A DNA stretch of 8,862 nucleotides from Candidatus Sumerlaeota bacterium (GCA_026398575.1 JAPLSP010000250.1:1-8862); one strand, 5' to 3'; counted from the stretch's first letter, positions 1-8,800 are shown. Program-made: numbers and translations. The notes: generated by a model from the letters alone, not told the origin.

Positions 1-38
1 CCGTCGGGCGGCCTTGGCGCGCAATGGCCGCCCGACGG
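1..38. repeat. Perfect 13-bp inverted repeat (strong GC hairpin), possible terminator of an upstream gene
   Basis: Bases 1-13 (CCGTCGGGCGGCC) are the exact reverse complement of bases 26-38. Inside, TTG (14-16) can pair with CAA (22-24) past a single bulged T25, leaving a 5-base GCGCG loop. It lies outside any gene and starts exactly at the window edge, so the stem may extend further left. No T-run follows on the plus strand within the next 20 bases, so it is not a classical intrinsic terminator for a plus-strand gene. A minus-strand role or a REP-like element cannot be judged from this window. Confidence 0.6.
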
Positions 39-161
39 AGCGGGACGGCCTACCATTCGGCGCCAATCTGGATAGACCGCATCTTTTACTGCCTGGCGAT
101 TAAGATTTTGTGCTTAGAGAGCAGCTGCACCGCGAGGCACACGCGCCCGCGCTTTCGAGCG

Positions 162-200
162 TATAATCCGATTGCGCTAATGGCCTGACCTGACTATAAT
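162..200 (+). promoter_or_regulatory. Putative sigma-70-type promoter region of the histidine kinase gene, with two TATAAT boxes
   Basis: TATAAT occurs at 162-167 and again at 195-200. The second has a partial -35 (TTGCGC, 172-177, three of six consensus bases) at the ideal 17-base spacing. Transcription from it would start near 207, only about four bases before the ATG at 211, giving an almost leaderless mRNA. That fits the absence of any Shine-Dalgarno before the gene. The first box has no recognisable -35 and would give a leader of roughly 37 bases. The rest of 39-161 shows nothing I can assign. Confidence 0.45.
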
Positions 201-210
201 ACCATTTCTT

Positions 211-1422
211 ATGACGTATTATATTTATTCCATCCTCATTGCGCTATTGGCGATTCAAGTCGTTTTGCTGGCGCAGGTGATCCGCGGCCGGATGCGCGCA
301 ACGAAGGCATTGCGCGCCGGGAAGGAATTCGCGGAAAACCTGATCGAGAGCTGCAGCGATATGATTATCGCCAGCGACAGCCAGCGGCGGATTGTCCTCT
401 TCAACACGGCGGCGGAAGCCGTGTTTGGCTTTTCCCGCCAGGAAGCGATTGGAAAAGACGTCAATACGCTTTATGCCAAGCCGGAAGAAGCCGAAGAGGT
501 CCGACGTTGTCTCAGCGAAAAAGGCGCCTTTACCGGCGAAATTCTCAATATCCGGAAAAACGGCGAGACGTTCCCTTCCTTTTTATGCGCGTCCGTTTTG
601 CGCGACAGCGCCGGCGCGCCGATCGGCGCCATGGGCACTTCGCGCGACATCACCGCTCAAAAGCAGATGCAGGCGGAAAAAGAACGGCTGAGCCGGATGA
701 AAGACGAATTCATGGCGATCGCCTCGCATGACTTGAAAAGCCCGCTGGGAAGCATCGGCGGCTACGCGCAACTGCTGCTGAAGCTGACGCCGCCCGGATC
801 GGCGATGACGGATGAAACTTGCGGCTTCGTCGAGCGCATCAAAATCCTGGCCGGAGTCATGAATAAAATCGTCGAGGACTACGTGGATTTCTACGCCCTG
901 CAGGACGGCAAGATGCGCCTGTCGCTGGCCAACGAGGATTTGAACGCCATCGCCCAGGAGATCGTCGAGAACAGCCTTCAGAGCGCGCGCAGCAAAGGCA
1001 TCGAACTGATCTTCGAGTCATCCAGCGAACTGCCGCGCGTCCAGGCTGACGGCGCGCGCATCGAACAAGTCATCGAAAACCTTGTCAGCAATGCGATCAA
1101 ATTCTGCGGCCGAGGCTGCAAGGTTTACGTCTCGACTCGCGCCGAACAAGGCGGCGTCGCCCTGTCGGTGAGCGACAACGGCCCCGGACTGAAGGATGAA
1201 GACGCCTCGAAAGTATTCGTCAAATACGCCCGCCTGAGCAACCGTCCCACGGGAGGCGAGAAAAGTTCAGGGTTGGGCCTGGCGATCTGCAGGGAGCTGA
1301 TCGAACTGCATGGCGGGCAGATCGGCGTCCATAATAATCCCAGCGGCGGCGCCACGTTTTGGTTCCGCCTGCAAACCGACCACAGACATCAATCAATCGC
1401 GAGTTCTTCCGCGTCGGTGTAA
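211..1422 (+). CDS. Membrane-anchored PAS-domain sensor histidine kinase
   Basis: A 403-residue sensor kinase that should autophosphorylate on histidine and pass phosphate to a response regulator not present in this window. One hydrophobic segment (about residues 4-24) anchors it to the inner membrane with almost no periplasmic part, so sensing is probably cytosolic or membrane-linked. A PAS/PAC domain covers about 38-155. The HisKA H-box is ASHDLKSP with phospho-acceptor His173. In the HATPase_c domain I see the N-box (ENLVSNAIKF, Asn290 and Asn294), the G1 box DNGPG (322-326) and the G2 box GLGLAI (354-359), so all catalytic motifs are intact. There is no receiver domain. ATG 211 is chosen because it opens the membrane segment and an in-frame stop lies at 178-180; no Shine-Dalgarno is visible. 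The PAS ligand is unknown. The last 34 bases overlap the convergent Rh gene. Confidence 0.93.
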   Translation: MTYYIYSILIALLAIQVVLLAQVIRGRMRATKALRAGKEFAENLIESCSDMIIASDSQRRIVLFNTAAEAVFGFSRQEAIGKDVNTLYAKPEEAEEVRRCLSEKGAFTGEILNIRKNGETFPSFLCASVLRDSAGAPIGAMGTSRDITAQKQMQAEKERLSRMKDEFMAIASHDLKSPLGSIGGYAQLLLKLTPPGSAMTDETCGFVERIKILAGVMNKIVEDYVDFYALQDGKMRLSLANEDLNAIAQEIVENSLQSARSKGIELIFESSSELPRVQADGARIEQVIENLVSNAIKFCGRGCKVYVSTRAEQGGVALSVSDNGPGLKDEDASKVFVKYARLSNRPTGGEKSSGLGLAICRELIELHGGQIGVHNNPSGGATFWFRLQTDHRHQSIASSSASV

Positions 1423-2552
1423 GGCTCTTTCCTTTTCCCGGTCAAAGCCAGGACTTTGCCGGCGATGAGTCCGCATACCGTTGCGAGCACGGCGGTGATA
1501 AGGACCCCCTTGACTTGGGCTCTTTTGTTGATTCCGGCGATGACGAACGTCGCCGCAAGACCGCCGAATAATCCGGGCAGGCCATGAAGATAAAGGACGC
1601 CGCATGTATCCACCAGCTTGATCGCATGTTGGAATTTGCCTTGGATGACGGCATAGCCGACCGTGGACAATGCGCCTGCAAGAAGGCCGATGACAAACGC
1701 GATTTCAGGCGACGTGTTGTCGCACGTGGAGCCAATGGCCACGCCGCCGGCCAAGGCCGCATTGGCGATGTCGGCAACCGAAATCTTGCCCCGCAATTTC
1801 AACGAGGCGGCGTAGGTTGCGAGGGTCGAACCGCAGAGCGCGAAGATGACATTCGCAATGGTCATGGGGATGGCCTTGGGGGCGACAAGCGCGGAACAGA
1901 AACTCGGCCAGAATACCCATAAGACCATGCTTCCAAGCAGCGAGAACCGGTCGCTTGTTTCATGCAATTCAATGGGCGTCGCATATTCCTTCTTCGTGGT
2001 CATCGAGACGGCGACCGCGACCCCGAACAGCGCTCCGAAAGCATGGATGACGATGGAGCCGCCCGTATCAATGAAACTGCCTTTAGCGATCCATCCCGCG
2101 CCTCCCGACAGCAGCAGCCATTCATTCAGGGCGTAGCATGGCACAAAGAGCACGCCCAGTATCAGATACTGATACATCTTCACGCGTCCCAGCACGGCGC
2201 CCGCGCAGATCAGAAGGCTTGCCGCCGCGAATTCGGCAAGAATCATCCTGTCAATGAGCGCCTCGGACGAGTCCGGCAGCCCCAGTTTGTGTTTCAGGAA
2301 ATACAAAGGGATGGCAATGCTGACGAGCAGATACGTCGCGATGATTGCAGAGCGGCCATATCGCTTGACAAAAACCATCAAGAAGCCAAAACCCACCAGA
2401 AGCATGGCCATGATATGGATGGCGCGGAAATACTTCAGGGCGTCAATCACCGCTCCCAATCCTTCATTCGCACTGGATTCGGCGGCGAATGAAGGGTCTG
2501 CCATCGCAAGAACCATGACTGCGGCAATGGCAGTCCGCGCTAGATTTGGCAT
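1389..2552 (-). CDS. Rh-type (Rh50-like) ammonia/ammonium channel, Amt/Rh family
   Basis: A 387-residue inner-membrane channel expected to move NH3/NH4+ (Rh proteins are also discussed as CO2 channels), probably as a trimer. Residues 1-23 look like a cleaved signal peptide ending SFA-AE, followed by about eleven membrane segments. The pore 'twin histidines' are His170 (GSIVIHAFGALFG) and His323 (DTCGVLYLHGLPG), and the conserved Asp162 precedes the first. The motifs LWVFWPSFCSAL (211-222), NAALAGGVAIG (264-274) and DTCG before the second His are Rh hallmarks and differ from the AmtB consensus, so I call it Rh rather than Amt. The cytosolic tail is short (about 371-387). ATG 2552 has an excellent Shine-Dalgarno. 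No glnK/glnB gene is adjacent, as expected for Rh proteins, which are not known to be GlnK-gated. It lies downstream of the giant gene on the same strand, 266 bp away. Confidence 0.93.
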   Translation of the reverse strand: MPNLARTAIAAVMVLAMADPSFAAESSANEGLGAVIDALKYFRAIHIMAMLLVGFGFLMVFVKRYGRSAIIATYLLVSIAIPLYFLKHKLGLPDSSEALIDRMILAEFAAASLLICAGAVLGRVKMYQYLILGVLFVPCYALNEWLLLSGGAGWIAKGSFIDTGGSIVIHAFGALFGVAVAVSMTTKKEYATPIELHETSDRFSLLGSMVLWVFWPSFCSALVAPKAIPMTIANVIFALCGSTLATYAASLKLRGKISVADIANAALAGGVAIGSTCDNTSPEIAFVIGLLAGALSTVGYAVIQGKFQHAIKLVDTCGVLYLHGLPGLFGGLAATFVIAGINKRAQVKGVLITAVLATVCGLIAGKVLALTGKRKEPYTDAEELAID

Positions 2553-2560
2553 TAATCAAG

Positions 2561-2567
2561 CTCCTTT
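2561..2567 (-). promoter_or_regulatory. Shine-Dalgarno of the Rh channel gene
   Basis: On the minus strand AAAGGAG lies 8 bases before the ATG at 2552-2550. It is the strongest ribosome binding site in the window and fixes the Rh start. Confidence 0.85.
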
Positions 2568-2569
2568 CT

Positions 2570-2608
2570 TTGGCGCCTTTTCTGAAATGAAATTCAGCTC
2601 CACGCCAA
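2570..2608 (-). promoter_or_regulatory. Nested inverted repeats in the Rh leader, directly before the ribosome binding site
   Basis: On the minus strand an outer stem TTGGCG/CGCCAA (2608-2603 with 2575-2570) encloses an inner stem CTGAA/TTCAG (2597-2593 with 2586-2582). The structure ends two bases before the Shine-Dalgarno. It could modulate translation or mRNA stability, but the stems are short (6 and 5 bp) and could arise by chance. I do not recognise it as a known riboswitch. Confidence 0.3.
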
Positions 2609-2680
2609 GCGCTCAACCATACCGTCCACCGTCTTGGAAATGACCTTTCCATTGCCAAAAGGATTCCCAAGAGCGAAGCC

Positions 2681-2749
2681 ATTATGCAAATCGCATCAGG
2701 CTTCACAAGCGCAAACCTGCCATTTATAACGGCATTGAAAAGATGTCTA
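2681..2749 (-). promoter_or_regulatory. Weak candidate promoters for the Rh channel gene
   Basis: Two alternatives can be read on the minus strand. The first is TAGACA (2749-2744), a 15-base spacer, then TATAAA (2728-2723): good hexamers but a short spacer. The second is TTGTGA (2708-2703), a 16-base spacer, then CATAAT (2686-2681). Either lies between the probable terminator of the upstream gene and the Rh start, which is where a promoter is expected. No sigma-54 (-24/-12) element was recognised. Confidence 0.3.
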
Positions 2750-2752
2750 TGC

Positions 2753-2780
2753 AAAAATGGCGGCCAGGCTTTCTCCCGCC
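2753..2780 (-). terminator. Probable intrinsic terminator of the giant gene
   Basis: On the minus strand GGCGG (2780-2776), a 12-base loop and CCGCC (2763-2759) are followed by ATTTTT (2758-2753). The structure begins 38 bases after the TAA of the giant gene (2821-2819) and before the Rh gene. The stem is short but all G-C. It suggests that the Rh gene is transcribed separately. Confidence 0.5.
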
Positions 2781-2818
2781 GTTTCCGGGCGCCGGCGCGC
2801 GCGAGGGGATCTTCGCCC

Positions 2819-5800
2819 TTAATACTGCAGCAGAAAGATCAAGTCGGAAATATCAATCACGCCATCGCCGTTGACATCGGCGGGAGCGGGAGCGGTTTCC
2901 TTGCCGTGGAGATGCTTCAGAATTTTATAGAGCAGCGATTCGACGGTCACGTCCTGCGCCTGAATCGAGCGCGTCCAGCCGATATCGTCGCCATGCGCGC
3001 CGCTGAGTTTGAGCTTGGCGACGCCGATCTGCGTGGAGTTCCAGCGCCCGAATCCCTCAAAGGTGAGCGTGGCGAGTTCCATCCCGCCGCCTGCGAACGC
3101 TTGCGGCGCGCCGGCCACGATTCGGATTTGCCCATCGTCCGCGTCGCAGCGCCATTCGGAGAAGGCGGCGGACGGATTGCGCGCCACGCTGGCCACGCGC
3201 AAGAGAGCCGGATCGAAACGAAGGACGATGTCCAGTCCCGCGACGCCTTCGGCTTCGTCCAGAAGCAGCGGAATAGCGAACGTATTCTGCCGCCAGACCA
3301 CCGAGCCCCACCGCAGCGTATGCGTCGTGGCGGATGCAAGTAGTCTTGGGCCTGAATCATCCCGCGCCGGATCGGAGGCGCCTCCCGCGAGGAAGAGCCG
3401 CAGCAGCAGCACCAAATCCGCGGCGTCAATCACACCGTCGCCGCTGAGTTCTCCCGCCTCCATCTGCGCGGCGCTGGGCGTGACACGGCGATTGACGATC
3501 TGGCTGAGAAGCGCTACGTCATCACGAGTGATTTGGCCGTCGCCATTCAGATCGCCGGGCAACGCGGGCGCGGCCACAATCAGCGACCCCGTCGCGGTGT
3601 GGTCCACGTTCACGGCGCGCTGTTGTGCGTCGGTGAAGGAGGCTTCGGCGAATCCCAGCGCGCTGCGCGCCCAATACGGCGCGCTATTCGTGGTCAGATA
3701 GGTCACATCGAACAGGTTGCCCTCGCCCGTGACGACGGCGCCGGTGGCCGCGCCGCGGATGACCAGCGTCCCGGTGGCCTGCGCGCAGTTGTCCGTCAGC
3801 GTAAATCCGCTCGTCAGCCATGCGCGCGCGACGGAAATCGGCCGCAGGAGGGCTGGATCATAGTCCACCCGCACGTCCAGGCTTTCGTTGGAAAGCTGAT
3901 TGGGATTCGAGAGCGTCAGCCGCTGGCTGACCGTGGTTCCGGGCGCGCCGCGCAGATCGGTCATCCAGATGCGCGCCTGGCCGACGAGCGCCTCGACGGG
4001 TTCGGTCATCGCGCCCTCGGCGCCTTCGGCGGTCAACGCCGCGACTTTGTAGAAGAAGACGGCGCCCGGCGTGAGATACGCATCGAGATATTCATCGTCG
4101 CGAATCAGCGTAGCGCTCAGCGGCGCGTAGGGGCCGTCCTTGGCCGCGGCGCGATAAACCTGGTATCCGGCGGCGCGATAATCGCGATGCATAAGCCAGG
4201 TCAGCCAGACGGACGTCGGTCCGCCAGACGCCTGCAAACCTTCCGGCGCCGTCAGCACCGGCGGCGGCGCCGTGCGGAATCCGGTTTCCGCGGACCAGAG
4301 CGACCATAGGCCGCGTGAATCGCAATAGCGGACTTGCCAATAGTAACTTGTGTCGGCGGTCAGCGCCCCGGAGGCGACATCGTGCATCGTCGCGCCTTCG
4401 GTCGTGGCGGCGGTGTCGTAGGCGGGCGCCGTGTAGGCGCCGGCTTCCGTGCGAATCCGCCACTGGGACGAAGCAAAGGCGTCGCCAGCGTCACCGTCGC
4501 TGAAGGGCGTGGCGCGCAGCCGCGGCGTTCGCGTCAGATTCTGCTGGCCGTCGGGCGGCCACAGGTTGCGCGGACGATCGGGCGCGACGGGCGGCCGGAC
4601 GCCCGCGACCGTGGTGAAGCCCGTGACGTTGGACCAGGCGCTCCACAGGCCGTTGCTGGACAAATGCCGCAGGCGCCAATAGTGGCCGGCGCCGTAGTTC
4701 AGGAGACCGGCGGGCACGGGGCATTGCGTCAAACGCGCCGCCGTGAAACCGGAATCATAGACGGGCCGCTCGAAGCTCGATGAGCCGCCTTGCGAGCGAA
4801 TTTGCCATTGCGAGCCGGCGTGCGTGTCGCCGGTCTGCCCGGGGGAGAACGCCGAAGAAACGAGCGTTGGGGTGAGCGAGACGCTGGTCGCCGCCGCGGC
4901 GGGTGAAAGGTTGGAAGGCTTGTTCGGCGCGACCTGCGGCGCGGCATAGTCCACCGCCACGACCGTTTCGAGATTCTCGGCCACCGAGACGCTGCGCCCG
5001 GACGGCGCGATCCATCCCGGCGACATCGGCTTGAAGTCAAGCGCATGGTCGCCGGCGGTCGCGGCAACGCTCGCGCCGCTGTCGAGCCATGAGCCGCCGT
5101 CAACGCGCCACTGCGCGCCGGCCAGAACCGCCGACGTCGGGCCAAGGTTCACGCGCAAGGACCCCATCCGCGCCGGCGGGGCGCCGCCGACCGTCACGTA
5201 TCCCGGGCGCAGGAGCTGGCGCGGTCCGGCGCCGTTATCCACCGTCAACGACACGTCGAATGTTCCCGCGAGCGTGTAGGTGTGGACCGGATTGCGTTCA
5301 CCCGATGTTCCGCCGTCGCCGAAAGTCCACGTCCACGTGGTCGGCGGGCCGTTGAGCGTCTGGTCGGTGAACTGCACGCTCAGCGGCGCCTGGCCGTTCA
5401 GCGGATCGCCGGTGAAGCCCGGTTGCAGAACACCGGGCTGAATAATGACGCTCGTGGTTGTTACGCCGTTGTGGCACGCGCCGGCGTAAACAGAAAGCAC
5501 GCATCGTCCCTCGGGCGCGGTTGAAAGACGCTCGGGGCGCCACCCTCCCTTGTAAACACCGGGCGCGCTGTTGAGCAGCAGGAACGCCGGATCGCCGTTA
5601 TCGGGCCGCACGACAATGTACATCTCCTGGAAGGTTTCCACCGCCGTCACGCTGACGGTATAGGCGGCGCCGGGAGTGACGATCCCGTCGGGGGCAACGA
5701 GCGCTCCGATCGAATCGCGAATCTCCACGTCGCCCAGATCCCACGAGCGCGGCTGCGGCTGGAAGTAGCCGCTGCGATTGAGATACTGGTTTGCCTCGGC

Positions 5801-8800
5801 CTGGCTGGAGGCATAGACCGCCAATGACACTTCATCAATCGCCAGGACGACATGAAAATCCGTGGCCACGACGTAATGGCCGGGATTCACACCCACCATT
5901 TCGAGGCGCAGCGTATTGCGCGCCACGCCCGTCAGCGGCAGGATGAAAGGAGTCCAGGGCAGGCCCGTGGCCGGGTCGCGCGTGGGAACCTCGAACTCAT
6001 AGGCGCCGCGCGGAATGATGTTGGACAGCCGCCCCACCTCGTAGCCGTTGAGAAGGATGCGGATGGTGTGCGGCACGTGAACCCAGCCCGATTGCGGCTC
6101 GAAGTACATCGCCACATTGGCTTTCGTGATGTTCTGATGGCCGAAGCCCGACGGCAGGTTGAAGTAGCTTTCGATCACGGGACGGTTTGTGCAATACCAG
6201 TCATGCATGAGCGCAGTGATCATCTGATTGTAGAGCTTGCCCTGATACAGCGATTGCGAGCACGTAAAGTCCAGGATCAGCGTCTCGGATGAGCCGCCCG
6301 CCGTGGCGGTCACCGCGCCGATGCGCGCGTGCGTCGGATCGTTGAGGAAAAGATTCAAGTCCGGGATCGCCTGAACGATCAGCGAATGGCCTACGTCCAG
6401 TTTCCCATGCTCGACGTTGGGCTGGAACACGAGCAGATCGGCCAGCGCCGGTCCGGCGGCGATCCGAAGGTCGGTCAGCGTGTCGGCGCCCAGATTCGTC
6501 ACGCGCAAAGTCTTGACCATCGTATGCGGCTCGGTCTCGATCTCCTCAAAGGAGAACCAGATGTCCGGCTTGCGGACGTGAATGAACACGCGCGCCGTGT
6601 AGTTCGTCACGGCGGCGCCCAACCGGACGCGCGCCACGACCGGCAGCGTATAGTCGGAGCGCGTCGCATCGGGCGCATGAACCATTAATCGCACCGCGAA
6701 CTGCCCGCCCGCCGGAACGCTGACGTAGCCGGTGTCCTCGCTCCCGACGCCGGTGAAGTTGACCGTGAGGTCTGCCGTGTCCGTCGTGGCCAGTTCGAGC
6801 ATGAAGTCCTGCGCCACGGCGCCGTCGTTGGTGACGACCACCAGGCACGCCTGGTTATAGTCGCGATCAATCGTGAAGGATTGATCGCTCACGTATGCCT
6901 GCCCAGTGCCGCTCACCGCGCGATCCGCCCCGCCGCCGCCAGTGAAATGAACGTTCTTTTGGCTCAAGCCCCGCGCGATAGGGGCGAAACGAACCGTGAT
7001 GCTCGTCGAATCGCTGTGCGCCAGCGAATAAGAAGCGCTCCCGACGATGCTGAAGCCGCCGCCCGAAACCGACGCGCTGCCATTGATCGTCCCGCCGCCG
7101 TCGTTGCGGGCGATGAATATCTGATCCACGCTGCCGCCCAATTGCACCGGCCCAAAGTCCAGCGCATCCGGCGTCACCACGAGCAGCGGATCATCGTCAA
7201 TCTCGCTCACCGCGACGTCTTTATTGTCCAAATCCGGCGCGCTGCAGCGCGCGACGCCCACGCCGTTCAGCGAATCCGCGTCGGCAGAGGCATGAAGCGT
7301 GACGGTCTGCCAGACGTCCCACGTCGTGGGCGTATAGAGCAGCGTCGCGCCGGATTGCACGGTCAAATCGGGATCGCCGCTGGCCATCGTTACAGAAACG
7401 GTGATGTTGTGAGTCGGCTGCTGGCTGAGCCTCACATTAAACGTAGTCGTGCCGTTTTCCGGAACTGCCATGGAGTTGACGTCCGTGACGATGGCCACCG
7501 GCGGCGCCGGCGTATAGGTAACCGTCATCTGCGTCAGTTGATTCAGGTTGATGACGGCGGTTTGCGTCAGCGGCTCATCCCAGCCGCGCACGTGCTTGAG
7601 CGTCACAGGATAAGTTCCGATGGGCAGCGCGACCGAGGTTGCGCTGTCGCGCCAGTCGCCTCGATCCACCTGCCACTGCGCGCCTGCGGCAACAGCTTCG
7701 GGAGGCTGGATCGTCACTTTCAGGCTGCCAAACTGAGTTCCGACGAAAAGGTCCTGCGGCGTCCACGGCCCCCAGAGGCCGCCGGAATCGTAGGCGCGAA
7801 TGAAGGCGCGATAATGGCCCGCGGGCGAAGGCGCGTTGGGCCACGCGATCACGTTCTCCACCGGCGAATCGAACGGGAAATCTTCGGCCTCCATGGCGGT
7901 GGCCGCGCCCCCGGGCGCCGTATCAGTTACTGCGCCGAAACCATATTCGGCGCCCGCGACGATTCGATTCGCACGCTTCTCGAATACGATTGAGCAGGCG
8001 GGTCCCCAGACGTTGCGGCTGTCGCGAGCGCGGATATAGATGGTGTGATCGCCAAAGGACAGCGCGTCCGTGGCGAGCAGCGCAGTAAGCAATTCGTATG
8101 GCGCGTTGAGCGCGCCATCAACCGGCATGAGCGGCGTCGCGCTGCCCAGCCCCGGATCGGCGTCCACATAGTATTCGGCATAGGCGATATTCGTCTGCGC
8201 GTACACATAGATGAGCCGCGCGATATCGGTTCCCCAGGCGCCGTTCGACGCGCGCGCGCGGATGTACAGCAGATGCGCGCCAGGCGCCAGTCCGGTGGTG
8301 TTCAGGCTCCATCGCCCTGCTTCAACACCCGAATCAAACGCGCCGTCATCCGGAGTGGCGGTCAGACCGCTCCCCGTACCCGGATCGGTATCCACGTAGC
8401 ATTCCATCGCTGTGACGGTCGTGCCCGTGACGGTGAACGAGGTTGAGTTTGCCAGGCCCCAGACGCCTGCGGCGCTGCGCGCGCGCACGCTGAGCGTGTG
8501 CTCGCCGCCCGAAAGCCCCGAGCTCGTGACTTGTCCCTGGATCAATTCCTGCCAGTTCGAGAAATTGCCGTCCACCGCCGACAGCGGAGTTCCGGCGCCC
8601 GGTCCCGGATCGGCATCAATGTAGCACTCGGCGGCGGTTACTTTCGTGCGTTGATAAACGTAGAGCAATTGCGGCGGATAGGTCCCCCAGACGCCGTTCG
8701 AGGCGCGCGCGCGGATATAGATGAGATGCGGGCCGGGCGGTAATCCAGTGACACTCATCGTCGTTTCGCCGGTTTCGGTCGAACTCGTGTAGCTGCCGCT

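Noticed and set aside
1420..1462. Possible bidirectional terminator between the kinase and Rh genes (GGCTCTTT ... AAAGCC)
   Set aside because: Only a three-pair plus three-pair stem with a bulge can be formed, and no T-run follows in the right place on either strand.
1962..2492. 176-codon plus-strand frame opposite the Rh gene
   Set aside because: The minus strand encodes a complete Rh protein with all pore motifs. The plus-strand product has low complexity and no family signal.
2464..2754. 96-codon minus-strand frame overlapping the start of the Rh gene
   Set aside because: It needs a TTG start without a Shine-Dalgarno, begins inside the probable terminator, overlaps the Rh coding start by 89 bp in another frame, and resembles nothing known.
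2684..4309. Plus-strand open frames at 2684-3343, 3009-3701 and 3533-4309
   Set aside because: All lie opposite cohesin, dockerin and FnIII modules. Their Arg/Ala/Gly-rich translations and lack of ribosome binding sites mark them as antisense shadows.
4550..4561. Second occurrence of the left-arm sequence of the hairpin at 1-38
   Set aside because: Here it is coding DNA for WPPDG in the second fibronectin-like repeat and lacks the partner arm, so the match is coincidental.
6881..7993. 370-codon open frame on the plus strand opposite the giant gene
   Set aside because: It is the shadow of a GC-rich coding strand. The translation is rich in Arg, Ala and His, has no recognisable domain, and the opposite strand encodes clear modules throughout.
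8247..8712. Alternating CG runs near 8250-8260 and 8702-8712 as possible Z-DNA or simple repeats
   Set aside because: They encode the conserved R-A-R-A motif of repeat units 1 and 3 and follow from protein conservation plus GC-rich codon choice.
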